Source: an uncultured Spirochaetaceae bacterium (GTDB lineage Bacteria > Spirochaetota > Spirochaetia > Treponematales > Treponemataceae). Taken from it: a stretch of DNA of 57,920 bases. The DNA lies in NCBI GenBank assembly GCA_902797305.1, contig CADBSK010000088.1:1-57920 (forward strand), in the 5' to 3' direction. The position numbers and the translations under genes are program-made. Positions within the stretch are counted from its first letter, which is position 1, and each line of letters opens with the position of its first letter. Shown one piece after another: positions 32,124 to 40,973 of the stretch. The notes beneath the pieces were generated by a model. That model saw only the letters and a program-made list of their open reading frames with translations, made no database searches and was not told where the DNA came from.

Positions 32124-33382
32124 TGAAACAAATTATAGGGCTGTTGATTGCATCTGCGGCCCTTATTACTCTTTCAATGCTTTTCTCAATCTCGGAGAGT
32201 TCTTTTCTTTCTATGAACAAGTTGCGCCTTCGCGTGCTTTTAAAACAGGGAAATAAAAGGGCAATCCGGGTTTTTCGTTTATTAGAAAAAAAAGACTTAT
32301 TAATTAATACACTTCTTGTTGCAAACGATTTAGTAAATATTCTTTTATCTTCTATTATTACAGCGGTTTCTTTAAAACTTTTTGGCCAGAAAGGTGTTGG
32401 CTATGCAACTTTTGCCGTTACTCTTCTTCTTTTGGTTTTTGGAGAAATTACTCCTAAGGCTATTTCTACAAGGAATCCAGATGGGATTGCCTATGGGCTA
32501 AGTCTTTTTGTTGAAGTTGTAGAAAAGATTTTGCATCCTTTTGTTTATATATTTACGGGAGTTAGTCGAATCGTCTTAAAGATTAGGGGTATTGATGTAA
32601 AAAAGCAAAAACAGTCCTATACCGAAGAAGATATCAAGTCCTTTATTCAGGCTGGTGGTGAAACCGGTGTTCTTGGTAATGGCGAAAAGAATATGATGGA
32701 ACGGGTTTTTAAGTTTAATGACCTTGAAGCTCAGGAAATTATGGTTCCAAGAACAGAAATTATCCGTGTTAATTCCAAATGTTCTTATCGAGATGTAATC
32801 GAAAAAGCTCAGAGAACCCGCTTATCCAGATTTCCGGTATATGAAAAAACAATTGATAATGTAGTGGGGGTTTTGTATTTAAAAGATTTACTTAAAACCA
32901 CCCCAGAAAACTTTGATATAAAAAAAGTTATGCGTAACCCCATATTTATTCCTGGAACTAAAAAAATATCCAGCGTACAACAGATTCTTTTAGAAAATAA
33001 GCAGACAATTGCAATTATTATAGATGAATATGCCGGTACAGACGGGCTTTTGACACAATCCGACATTTACCGAGAAATTTTTGGTACTAACGAAAGTAAA
33101 ACTCCATGGCAGCAAAAAGTAAAACTTGCAGAGACTGATACGATTGAAGACTTTGATCTCCCAGGGGCTACTTTACTCATCGACTTAAAAGAGATTCTTG
33201 GAGTTTCGATTGAGTCAAAAATTAATGACACTTTAGGCGGTTATATTGTAGAACTGCTGGATCGACTTGCAGTAAAAGGGGATATAGTTCAGTCTCACGG
33301 CTATCAGTTTATAGTACGTAAAGTAGAAGACAGACGAATTACAAAAGTTAGAATAAAAAAATTACAGGTCGAGGCAGAATAA
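32123..33382 (+). CDS. CNNM/CorC (HlyC)-type membrane protein with CBS pair
   Basis: The 419-residue protein has an N-terminal DUF21/CNNM membrane domain (about 1-170, including FSISESSFLSMNKLRLRVLL and LLLLVFGEITPKAIS). A CBS pair follows (about 205-330: EIMVPRTEIIRVN, RLSRFPVYEKTIDNVVGVLY and IAIIIDEYAGTDGLLT). The C-terminus is a CorC_HlyC transporter-associated domain. The family is linked to Mg2+ and Co2+ efflux or homeostasis; older annotations call it hemolysin. It is paired with a paralogue directly downstream (TAATG overlap), so the two may form a heteromer. Confidence 0.88.
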   Translation: MKQIIGLLIASAALITLSMLFSISESSFLSMNKLRLRVLLKQGNKRAIRVFRLLEKKDLLINTLLVANDLVNILLSSIITAVSLKLFGQKGVGYATFAVTLLLLVFGEITPKAISTRNPDGIAYGLSLFVEVVEKILHPFVYIFTGVSRIVLKIRGIDVKKQKQSYTEEDIKSFIQAGGETGVLGNGEKNMMERVFKFNDLEAQEIMVPRTEIIRVNSKCSYRDVIEKAQRTRLSRFPVYEKTIDNVVGVLYLKDLLKTTPENFDIKKVMRNPIFIPGTKKISSVQQILLENKQTIAIIIDEYAGTDGLLTQSDIYREIFGTNESKTPWQQKVKLAETDTIEDFDLPGATLLIDLKEILGVSIESKINDTLGGYIVELLDRLAVKGDIVQSHGYQFIVRKVEDRRITKVRIKKLQVEAE

Positions 33383-34653
33383 TGAGTTACGTAAAAATTG
33401 GCATTATTGTGATTGCCTTGATATTTATTATTAACTGTGTAGCTTTCTTTAGTGGTTCAGAGACAGCATTCCTTTCAATTTCTAAGATTAAAATGAAGCG
33501 TCTTGTTCAGGAAAAAAGACGAAATGCAAAGATTGCTTCTTCATTAAAAGAGAATATAGACGAATTATTAACGATTGTTCTTATTGGAACAAATTTTATG
33601 AATTCTCTTGCTTCTGCCCTTGCTACAACTCTAGCAATTGAAATTGTTGGTGACAGCGGGGTTGGTATTGCTACTCTTGTAATTACTTTTTTTGCCACAA
33701 CTTTTGGGCAGATTGTTCCAAAAACAGTTGCGGGCTTTTACCCTGACGATGTTGCATGCAAGAATTCTGTTGTTCTTTTGGTTTTGGAAAAAATCTTTTT
33801 TCCTATCGTCTGGCTTTTTAGCAAAATAAGCAAAGGTGCCAGCGCTCTTGCAACTAAGTTTTTTAAAAATGATAGTACTCTCGTTACAGAAGAAGAATTA
33901 AAAGCTCTGATAGAAGTTGGTGAAAAAGAAGGAACTCTTGAAGCCGGCGAAAAACAGATGCTTTATAAAATCTTCAGGTTTTCTGATTTAACAGTTCATA
34001 ACATAATGAAACATCGTTCTTTGATTAAGGCCGTTCCGCTGGAGGCAAATAAATTAGAAATTGTCGATATGTTTGTTCAAACAGGTGTAAATATGATTCC
34101 TGTTTATAAAGAATCAAAAGAAACAATTGTAGGTGTTATTCATTATAAGTCAGTTTTGATGTGTGCTACAAACAAAGCCGGAAAATCATACGCAGAAACG
34201 GTTATGAAAGGCGTTCTGTTTGTTCCAGAGACTTTAACAGCTCTTGAGCTTCTTTCTAAATTCCGAAAAGAACGTACCGAATTTGCTGTTGCCCTAAATG
34301 AACAGGGGGAGACTGCCGGAATTGTCACCATGGATGACATTATGCGTGTTGTATTTGGCCGCATGACAGATGAAGATATTGGCCGTATTCCGGCTGAAGC
34401 TCGAATTAAATTTGTGAGTGCAAACGAGTTTGTTGTTCCTGGGGATATCACCTTGGATGAATTAAACAATATTTTTAAAATTAATCTTGAGAGCGAAGAA
34501 TACTCCACCCTTGGGGGCTGGATTCTAGAGCGGTTTGGCAGTCTTCCTTCTACAGGAGAAATTACCGTCTGGAATGGAATCCTATTTGTAGTGGAAGACC
34601 AGGCTGCGCGAAGGGTACAGAGTGTTAGAATAAAGTTTAGAGAAAACAGATAG
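33382..34653 (+). CDS. Second CNNM/CorC-type membrane protein with CBS pair
   Basis: The 423-residue paralogue of the preceding protein has the same order: membrane domain (FFSGSETAFLSISKIKMKRL, FFATTFGQIVPKTVAGF), CBS pair (NIMKHRSLIKAVP and FAVALNEQGETAGIVTMDDI) and a CorC_HlyC domain (about 350-420). The start overlaps the upstream stop. It ends 2 bp before the convergent rluA-type gene, leaving no room for a separate terminator. Confidence 0.88.
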   Translation: MSYVKIGIIVIALIFIINCVAFFSGSETAFLSISKIKMKRLVQEKRRNAKIASSLKENIDELLTIVLIGTNFMNSLASALATTLAIEIVGDSGVGIATLVITFFATTFGQIVPKTVAGFYPDDVACKNSVVLLVLEKIFFPIVWLFSKISKGASALATKFFKNDSTLVTEEELKALIEVGEKEGTLEAGEKQMLYKIFRFSDLTVHNIMKHRSLIKAVPLEANKLEIVDMFVQTGVNMIPVYKESKETIVGVIHYKSVLMCATNKAGKSYAETVMKGVLFVPETLTALELLSKFRKERTEFAVALNEQGETAGIVTMDDIMRVVFGRMTDEDIGRIPAEARIKFVSANEFVVPGDITLDELNNIFKINLESEEYSTLGGWILERFGSLPSTGEITVWNGILFVVEDQAARRVQSVRIKFRENR

Positions 34654-34655
34654 TT

Positions 34656-35402
34656 TTAGTTTAAAGGATCCACTCCAAACAATTTTGCAAGCTGTTTTCT
34701 GGTTGCGTCCATGTCTTTCTGGTATGGGGCTACAAAGGTCATGCGTTCGTTAGTGACCGGATGATTTAGTTCCAGTTTGTAGGCGTGGAGGGCAAGGCGG
34801 CTCAAAAGCGGGTTTTCTTCATATTCGTCGCCACGCCAACTGCGTTTGATTTCACTAAGTTTGATTGGCTTTGTGTTGTTTCCGTAGAGCGGGTCGCATA
34901 CGATGCCAAAGCCGTTTTCGTTTAAGTGTACGCGAATTTGATGAGTTCGTCCTGTTTTTGGCATAGCTTCAATCCAGCTTAATGGGCCGCAGGAACCTAT
35001 GTTTCTAAAATAAGTTACGCTTGGTTTTCCGTCTTTTTTGTTTACGACGGTTCTGTGTTTTGCGTCTCCATCTGGAAGAAGCGGCAGATTAACTGTAAGA
35101 TCCTGCCAGAGAGGGTGTCCGTAAACAAGACAATGATAAGTCTTTTGAACTTGTCTCTCCTGAAACTGCAATGAAAGATTTTTATGAGCTTCTGCTGTGC
35201 GTGCATAAATAACTAAACCGCTTGTGTCTTTATCAATGCGGTGAACTGCATACAGAGTCCCAAATTCTTTTTCTGCTTCTTTATCAAGGCGAGGTGCGTC
35301 AATATCATAACGGTCTGCGGCTATTAAAAGTCCGGAACGCTTGTTCAAAACGACGATTGCATCGTCCTGGTAAATTGTTGTGTAATCAGGAGTTTTCTTC
35401 AT
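34656..35402 (-). CDS. RluA-family pseudouridine synthase
   Basis: The 248-residue protein carries the RluA catalytic motif HRIDKDTSGLVIYA (catalytic Asp). Other family blocks are VLNKRSGLLI near the N-terminus, KTYHCLVYGHP and KTGRTHQIRVHLNENG. There is no S4 domain. It should isomerise uridines in rRNA or tRNA; the exact site cannot be assigned. An extended -10 (TGCTATACT) ends exactly 6 nt before the ATG, and the six bases TAAAGA are only a poor Shine-Dalgarno. Confidence 0.88.
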   Translation of the reverse strand: MKKTPDYTTIYQDDAIVVLNKRSGLLIAADRYDIDAPRLDKEAEKEFGTLYAVHRIDKDTSGLVIYARTAEAHKNLSLQFQERQVQKTYHCLVYGHPLWQDLTVNLPLLPDGDAKHRTVVNKKDGKPSVTYFRNIGSCGPLSWIEAMPKTGRTHQIRVHLNENGFGIVCDPLYGNNTKPIKLSEIKRSWRGDEYEENPLLSRLALHAYKLELNHPVTNERMTFVAPYQKDMDATRKQLAKLFGVDPLN

Positions 35403-35408
35403 TCTTTA

Positions 35409-35417
35409 AGTATAGCA
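35409..35417 (-). promoter_or_regulatory. Extended -10 of the pseudouridine synthase gene
   Basis: TGCTATACT on the minus strand, 6 nt before the ATG at 35402, predicts a transcript that begins at the start codon. It is back to back with the promoter at 35425-35433 in a 37-bp gap. Confidence 0.55.
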
Positions 35418-35424
35418 AAAATAG

Positions 35425-35433
35425 TGGTATAAT
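35425..35433 (+). promoter_or_regulatory. Extended -10 of the cyclase-fold gene
   Basis: A perfect extended -10, TGGTATAAT, is followed by AGAAGT and the ATG at 35440. The geometry is the same as for purL and rluA. No -35 is needed for a strong extended -10. Confidence 0.6.
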
Positions 35434-35439
35434 AGAAGT

Positions 35440-36183
35440 ATGATTAAAAAAACACGAGATTTGATTCAGGCAAAAGAATTAATTTTAAATGAGACTAAGA
35501 TTCAAAAAAAAAGAATTAGTCATTTTAATTCATTAATGAATGCAAATGTAGAACGGATTATTCCAATAGAAAAAAAGTTGATAGTTCTAGTCGATATAGT
35601 AGGTTTTTCTAAAAAAAATACTTATGATCAGTGGCGCGGTTTGATGATTTTTCAGCAATATTTGCGCTCCACAGTTTTAAAGAGTAATTTATTACGACAT
35701 GTAAATGTAACTCATTTTGTTCCCACTGGGGATGGCTGTTATATGCTTGCAAACGAATGTGAGCCAGAATTAGCCCTTGAGTTTGTTTGTTCAATTGTTC
35801 GAGGTTTTCAGAAGGTGCAGCCAGAGGATGAGTTTCCCCTCAGTTTGCGTGCAAGTGCGCTTATCGGACAGGTAATGCCTATTATGGATCTTGCAATGCA
35901 TAAGAATTACATTGGAGAAGGAATGAACGAAGGCAGCCGTGTTTTGAGTGGTGGCCAGAAAAGTCTTGAAGAGTTTTATATTCAAAATTACAGAAAAGAA
36001 CACAACAAAGAGCCGGTAAACGAAGATGTTAAGATGTTTTCCAGAAACAGCGTCTTTGTAGATGACAGTTTATCGGGATATGTGCAAAAATTTGCAGAAT
36101 TTGGTAAACTGTATGAGTTTAAGAATGTTGCAGATAAGCACGGAAAGATGAGAAATATCACAGTTTTACAAGGAATAAAATAA
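35440..36183 (+). CDS. Class III nucleotidyl cyclase-fold protein, substrate uncertain
   Basis: The 247-residue cytoplasmic protein matches the cyclase homology domain over residues about 45-240. Metal-ligand positions are Asp52 (LVDIVGFSK) and Asp98 (TGDGCYML). Asn163 and Arg167 in YIGEGMNEGSRV match the transition-state pair. The substrate-binding Lys four residues before the second Asp is Val94. It may therefore use another nucleotide, bind rather than cyclise, or act as a sensor. The first 40 residues are a basic helix. It stands alone behind its own promoter and differs clearly from the full cyclase of the chemosensory cluster. Confidence 0.65.
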   Translation: MIKKTRDLIQAKELILNETKIQKKRISHFNSLMNANVERIIPIEKKLIVLVDIVGFSKKNTYDQWRGLMIFQQYLRSTVLKSNLLRHVNVTHFVPTGDGCYMLANECEPELALEFVCSIVRGFQKVQPEDEFPLSLRASALIGQVMPIMDLAMHKNYIGEGMNEGSRVLSGGQKSLEEFYIQNYRKEHNKEPVNEDVKMFSRNSVFVDDSLSGYVQKFAEFGKLYEFKNVADKHGKMRNITVLQGIK

Positions 36184-36260
36184 AGACTTAAGATTAAGAA
36201 AAATTGAAACTTTTTTCTAATTCACATGTCTTTATATATAGAAACATAGACGAATGTTAG

Positions 36261-36266
36261 TATAAT
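36261..36266 (+). promoter_or_regulatory. Candidate -10 of the acyl-CoA synthetase gene
   Basis: TATAAT lies 23 nt before the ATG, with AGGAG in the leader. No clear -35 hexamer was found. Confidence 0.4.
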
Positions 36267-36289
36267 ATATAGAAATATAGGAGAAGCAC

Positions 36290-37996
36290 ATGTCTGCTTT
36301 GTATCATGAATTTTTAGTTGAAGACAGAGAATTTAAAAATTACGAAGACTTAAAAGAACACTGCCGATTAAAGGCTCCAAAAGACTTTAACTTTGCATAC
36401 GATATTGTTGATAAGTACGCAACAGATTTTCCAGGTAAACGTGCTCTTGTATGGCTTGATGACAATGGTGAAGAGCACGAATTTACTTTTGATGATATTT
36501 CAAGAGAATCTAAGCGCGCCGCATACTGGCTTTCTTCTGTTGGAATCAAAAAAGGTGATACAGTAATGCTTATGGTTCGCCGTCGCTATGAGTGGTGGTT
36601 TTTGATGCCTGCATTACATAGAATTGGTGCGATTGCAATTCCTGCAACAGATCAGCTTTTACAGACCGATATCGAATATCGTATTAAGGCTGCTGATGTT
36701 AAGCTTATCATCTGTTATGATAATCCTCATTCTCAGGAACAAATTGAAAAGGCCGTTGCAAATACTGGTATCGTTCAGATGCTTGCTACAGTTGGTAAAA
36801 CAAAAAGAGAAGGCTGGGTTTCTTTTCACGAAGAATATGAAAAAATGCCTGCAGAATTCCCTCGTCCGGTGGGAGAAGCTGCTACTCACAACGAAGATCC
36901 AATGCTTTTGTATTTTACTTCTGGTACTTCTGGTTATCCAAAAATGGTAATTCAGGATTATTTGTATCCTATCGGTCATATTATGACTGCAAAATACTGG
37001 CATGGAGTTGTAGAAGACGGACTTCATCTTACAATTGCAGAAACAGGATGGGCAAAAGCTTCCTGGGGAAAGATTTACGGTCAGTGGATTTGTGGTACAG
37101 CACAGTTTGTTTATGATATGAACATGCTCAAGCCGGATAAGATGCTTACTCTTATTTCTAAGTATGGTCTTACAACTTTCTGTGCCCCTCCAACAGTTTA
37201 TAGATTCCTTGTTCGTCAGGATTTAACAAAATACGATTTAAGCAAGTGTACCCGCTTTAGTACTGCAGGTGAAGCACTTAACGGTGAAGTATATAACAAG
37301 TGGCTCGAACAGACAGGTAAAAAGATTTACGAAGGATATGGTCAGTCAGAATCAACTGTAATTTGCGGAAACTTCCTTGAAACTCCTGTAAAACCGGGTT
37401 CAATGGGATTACCAAATCCTCTGTATGATGTAGAAGTTCTTGATCCTAACGGAAATCCTGTTGGAATTGGAGAAACTGGAGAACTCTGTATTCATGTTGA
37501 ACATGGTCGTCCATATGGTCTTTTGATGGGTTATTACAAAGATGTTTCTTTGACAGCAGCTGCATTTGACGGCGGAGTATATCATACTGGAGATAATGTA
37601 TATAAAGATGAAGACGGTTATATTTGGTTTGTAGGCCGCAAAGACGATATTATTAAGTCTAGCGGTTACAGAATCAGTCCGTTTGAAGTTGAGTCAATTT
37701 TGCAGAAACACCCAGCCGTATTGGAATGCGCTGTTACAGGTGTAGAAGATCCAAAACGCGGTATGGCTGTTAAGGCAACAATTGTTCTTTCTGCTGGTTA
37801 TGAGTCAAGAGATCCAAAAGAAATGGAAACAGAAATCAGTACTTTTGCAAAGGAAAATACAGCGATGTATAAATGTCCTCGTATTTATGAGTTTGTAAAA
37901 GAACTTCCAAAAACTGTTAGCGGTAAAATCCGTCGTGTAGAAATACGTGAAAAGGATAAGGGCCGGGACACTAATAAAATCAAACAGGAATTCTAG
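36290..37996 (+). CDS. AMP-forming acyl-CoA synthetase (medium-chain/acetyl type)
   Basis: The 568-residue enzyme of the ANL superfamily activates a carboxylic acid to acyl-CoA through an acyl-adenylate. Motifs are the P-loop YFTSGTSGYPKMV, GWAKASWGKIYGQW, YGQSESTVICGN, the TGD block (HTGDNVYKDEDGYIWF), VGRKDDIIKSSGYRISPFE and the C-terminal PKTVSGKIRR with the adenylation Lys. Sequence around SVGIKKGDTVMLMVRRRYEW fits the medium-chain/acetyl subgroup. AGGAG precedes the ATG. It is monocistronic with a terminator at 38047. Together with fabF and the enoyl-CoA reductase nearby it points to active acyl-CoA metabolism. Confidence 0.88.
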   Translation: MSALYHEFLVEDREFKNYEDLKEHCRLKAPKDFNFAYDIVDKYATDFPGKRALVWLDDNGEEHEFTFDDISRESKRAAYWLSSVGIKKGDTVMLMVRRRYEWWFLMPALHRIGAIAIPATDQLLQTDIEYRIKAADVKLIICYDNPHSQEQIEKAVANTGIVQMLATVGKTKREGWVSFHEEYEKMPAEFPRPVGEAATHNEDPMLLYFTSGTSGYPKMVIQDYLYPIGHIMTAKYWHGVVEDGLHLTIAETGWAKASWGKIYGQWICGTAQFVYDMNMLKPDKMLTLISKYGLTTFCAPPTVYRFLVRQDLTKYDLSKCTRFSTAGEALNGEVYNKWLEQTGKKIYEGYGQSESTVICGNFLETPVKPGSMGLPNPLYDVEVLDPNGNPVGIGETGELCIHVEHGRPYGLLMGYYKDVSLTAAAFDGGVYHTGDNVYKDEDGYIWFVGRKDDIIKSSGYRISPFEVESILQKHPAVLECAVTGVEDPKRGMAVKATIVLSAGYESRDPKEMETEISTFAKENTAMYKCPRIYEFVKELPKTVSGKIRRVEIREKDKGRDTNKIKQEF

Positions 37997-38046
37997 ATTA
38001 AAGTTTTGATATAAAACGATTATAAGGAACCTTATATTTGTTTAAG

Positions 38047-38081
38047 AACGCGGTGGTTATTACGGCTGCCGCGTTTTTTTT
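38047..38081 (+). terminator. Intrinsic terminator after the acyl-CoA synthetase gene
   Basis: The stem AACGCGG / CCGCGTT has a 15-base loop. A run of eight T follows. Confidence 0.85.
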
Positions 38082-38156
38082 ATAAATTCGCTATATATAA
38101 CAGTTATTTCAAGCATATAACACGGCATTATTTAACTAAATCAAAAAAATGCGGTT

Positions 38157-38162
38157 TATAAT
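38157..38162 (+). promoter_or_regulatory. Candidate -10 of the VTC/DUF4956 operon
   Basis: TATAAT lies 32 nt before the ATG at 38194, with GGGGGA as ribosome site in between. The best -35 candidate, TTTAAC, is too far (20 bp), so support is limited. Confidence 0.4.
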
Positions 38163-38193
38163 TTATGAGAACACAGAAACAGGGGGATTCTGG

Positions 38194-38916
38194 ATGGCGA
38201 TTGAGGTTTTTAATCGACGAGAAATCAAATACATGCTCAGCGATGAGGACAAAAATGCCCTTTTAGAAATTATCGGAACCTATATGAATAGCGATCCGTT
38301 TAACAAGGACGGAAAAACTTATTCAATTTGTAATTTATATCTTGATACAACTTCGGACGAGTTAATTCGTAAATCATTAGAGAAACCAGAATTCAAAGAA
38401 AAAATCAGGTTAAGAAGTTATGGCAGAGTAGGACTTCAGGATTATGTTTATCTTGAAAGTAAGAAAAAATTTGATCATGTTGTTAATAAGCGACGGACCA
38501 CTTTTGTTTTGAATGATGCATACGATTACTTTAAGGATTTTAATAATCTAAAAACAAATCCAAAGACCAATAAACAGGTTTTAAAAGAAATCGATTACAT
38601 CATGCATTTTTATAATCTTAAGCCTAGAGTTTACATTTCTTATGACAGACTGGCATTTTTTGAAAAAAATAACTCAGACTTTAGATTAACAATCGATAAA
38701 AATATTCAGACGAGAAGAACGGATTTGCGTCTGGATTCTCCCATTTACGGAGAACAGCTTTTACCTCCGGGTAAATGGCTTATGGAAGCAAAGGCGTTTA
38801 AGGCTTTTCCGATGTGGTTTGTAAAATTTCTTTCTGACAGGAAAATTTTCAGCACATCTTTTTCTAAGTATGGAACTGAGTACAAGAACTTTGTACTTAC
38901 TCAAAATAAAAACTAA
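38194..38916 (+). CDS. VTC-domain (polyphosphate polymerase-like) protein
   Basis: From the ATG at 38194 (GGGGGA upstream) the protein has 240 residues and matches the VTC triphosphate-tunnel domain: EVFNRREIKYML, YSICNLYLDT, KIRLRSYG, YLESKKKFDHVVNKRRT, YISYDRLAFF, FRLTIDKNI and LMEAKAFKAFPMW. These supply the basic and acidic residues lining the tunnel, which in yeast Vtc4 makes polyphosphate from ATP. Bacterial members often sit beside DUF4956 proteins, as here. Polymerase activity is inferred. Confidence 0.82.
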   Translation: MAIEVFNRREIKYMLSDEDKNALLEIIGTYMNSDPFNKDGKTYSICNLYLDTTSDELIRKSLEKPEFKEKIRLRSYGRVGLQDYVYLESKKKFDHVVNKRRTTFVLNDAYDYFKDFNNLKTNPKTNKQVLKEIDYIMHFYNLKPRVYISYDRLAFFEKNNSDFRLTIDKNIQTRRTDLRLDSPIYGEQLLPPGKWLMEAKAFKAFPMWFVKFLSDRKIFSTSFSKYGTEYKNFVLTQNKN

Positions 38917-38932
38917 ACAAAGAAGGTGAAAC

Positions 38933-39604
38933 ATGAATCTAACAGAAGGATTTAAAATTGGAGCAGAAGGGTTAAATATTTTGTTCAATATGGGCTTGGG
39001 TATTATCGCGGGAATCTTTATTGCAATCGGTTATGCAATTGCAAATCGCGGCAGAAAGTTTTCTAAAAACTTTGTGATTACGGTGCTTTTGATGCCTGCA
39101 ATTATGACGGTTGTAATTCCATTTATTGCGACAGATCTTAAAAAAGCAGTTTCACTTGCAGGTATTTTTGCGCTAGTTCGTTTCCGTTCTATTCCTGGAG
39201 ATTCAAAAGATATTTTGTATGTTTTCTTTTCACTCTCTGTTGGAATCGTAATAGGACTTAATAACTATGTGGTTGGTTTTGCTCTTACAATCGTTATTTC
39301 TTTAATCTTTGTTTTAATTTCGATTTTGTGGAATGTTGATGATAAGCAGATTTTAAAAATTACAATTCCAGAAGATATGAATTACAAGGATGTATTTAAC
39401 GACATTTTTGATAAATATCTTGTTAAGTATGGAGTAAAAAATGTTAAAACCAGCAATATGGGAACACTTTTTACAATTTCTTACTGGGTACAACCTAAAA
39501 ATGGAATTGATACAAAAGCGTTTATTGATGAATTGCGCACCCGTAACGGAAACCTTAATATAATTTTAGAAAATCCGGACGATCAGCAGGTTCCAGTTTT
39601 ATAA
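38933..39604 (+). CDS. DUF4956 membrane protein
   Basis: The 223-residue protein has about four transmembrane helices in its first 150 residues (for example NMGLGIIAGIFIAIGYAIAN and FALTIVISLIFVLISILWNV). It has the DUF4956 signature IFALVRFRSIPGDSKDI and a soluble C-terminal domain. Its biochemical role is unknown. It starts 16 bp after the VTC-domain gene with AGAAGGTG as ribosome site. The pair probably forms a membrane complex handling polyphosphate or a related polymer. Confidence 0.82.
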   Translation: MNLTEGFKIGAEGLNILFNMGLGIIAGIFIAIGYAIANRGRKFSKNFVITVLLMPAIMTVVIPFIATDLKKAVSLAGIFALVRFRSIPGDSKDILYVFFSLSVGIVIGLNNYVVGFALTIVISLIFVLISILWNVDDKQILKITIPEDMNYKDVFNDIFDKYLVKYGVKNVKTSNMGTLFTISYWVQPKNGIDTKAFIDELRTRNGNLNIILENPDDQQVPVL

Positions 39605-39620
39605 CCTAAAGGGGAATAAA

Positions 39621-40964
39621 ATGAAAAAAGCCGTATTTAGTTTATTTTTATTGATATCGTTATTGCAGACAGGTTTTGCACAGAAAATTTCGATTAAAAA
39701 TGTGTTTGGTGCCAACAGCGATGAATTAGGTGATTACGATTTGTATTCACTTACTAATGAAACAGATGAAACTGGAACGACTGTAACAAAAAATATATTT
39801 TCAATCGGCGACAGGTTTCAATTTGATTATTCCAGTAAAAATCTGGATGGCCGTTTTAGACTAGATTTGCAGTACAACAATTCAGGAACAGATAATTCTG
39901 GCTTTGTTATGGCTCCAACGGGATTTATATTGTTCAGACCTGTTAAACAGTTATCATTTGTTTTAGGTAACGATTTTTTTAAGACCTTTGCAATCAAGTC
40001 TGCATATCTTGCAGCTGCTGACGATACAACTAAATACGGAAGATTATTAATTAATAGTCTGGGAAACACAAACAGTTTTTCTAGCGACGGTTTTACTTTT
40101 GTTGATCAGGGATTTGCAGGTGGAATAAGTACTAATTTTGTCTGGGGAAAAGATGAGCAGATATATTTAAATGCCGCTTTTGGTTCAACCATTTTTACTG
40201 ACTATAATCAGAGTATTGAGTATTCTCTTGATACAGGGGCAAATTTCGGGATAAAAAAGTTGTTTGATACTGGTTTTACAGCTCATAATTTCTTAAGTTC
40301 AGACAGAAAGTTTGGTGCCTTTGCGGGATTGAACAGCGTTCCAAATTTAATTCTTAATACAAGTTTTTATTACAACTTTACATTGAGTGATTACTTACCA
40401 GAAGCCAGGGTAAATAGAAGCGATGGCGACGAGTTTAAAAAACAAAAAACGCTTTACGCTCTTGGATTAACAGCGGGATATTTGTTTAAGGATATTGGCT
40501 TTGGGCTTTATGGTGATGTAATTTCAGGCTTAAATGATGAATATATTGGTGAAATCAAATATTACGATAATGATGATAATTTGATTGATTCTGTCACAAG
40601 CGTTATTAAGCGCGGGACCACAGTTGTAAAATATAAATATAACAGTTCTGATGTGCTTAAAGCAAAACGAACTGATGAATATACAGCAGGAGCAATTCCT
40701 TTTTATAGTCAGCTTAGATTTACTTATGACATTAGTGATATTCTGAATGCGGCATTAAATATAAAATTCCGAACGATGATAAATGATATTTCTCAGACAT
40801 GGCTGACTTTTTATCCTCGTTTTACTATTGAACTTCCTAAAAAATGTGGAGAAATATCTTCAGGCATAAGAATTGATCTTAACCTGACCCGCTACAATGG
40901 CGTTTCTTCTTTCAGCGTACCTTTAACTTACACATACAAGTTTAAGAAGGATTTTTCAAAATAG
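39621..40964 (+). CDS. Probable outer-membrane beta-barrel protein of the VTC/DUF4956 operon
   Basis: The 447-residue protein has a signal peptide (MKKAVFSLFLLISLLQTGFA). The rest is a long series of amphipathic strands with aromatic girdle residues and Asp/Asn-rich turns. The C-terminal strand is VPLTYTYKFKKDF. I recognise no named family. AAAGGGG is 8 nt before the ATG and the gap to the DUF4956 gene is 16 bp, so all three are one operon. A barrel here suggests that the system reaches the cell surface. Confidence 0.7.
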   Translation: MKKAVFSLFLLISLLQTGFAQKISIKNVFGANSDELGDYDLYSLTNETDETGTTVTKNIFSIGDRFQFDYSSKNLDGRFRLDLQYNNSGTDNSGFVMAPTGFILFRPVKQLSFVLGNDFFKTFAIKSAYLAAADDTTKYGRLLINSLGNTNSFSSDGFTFVDQGFAGGISTNFVWGKDEQIYLNAAFGSTIFTDYNQSIEYSLDTGANFGIKKLFDTGFTAHNFLSSDRKFGAFAGLNSVPNLILNTSFYYNFTLSDYLPEARVNRSDGDEFKKQKTLYALGLTAGYLFKDIGFGLYGDVISGLNDEYIGEIKYYDNDDNLIDSVTSVIKRGTTVVKYKYNSSDVLKAKRTDEYTAGAIPFYSQLRFTYDISDILNAALNIKFRTMINDISQTWLTFYPRFTIELPKKCGEISSGIRIDLNLTRYNGVSSFSVPLTYTYKFKKDFSK

Positions 40965-40973
40965 AATTATAAA

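Noticed and set aside
32123..34653. Hemolysin function for the tandem CBS proteins
   Set aside because: The family name HlyC/TlyC is historical. The domain set is that of CNNM/CorC ion-homeostasis proteins.
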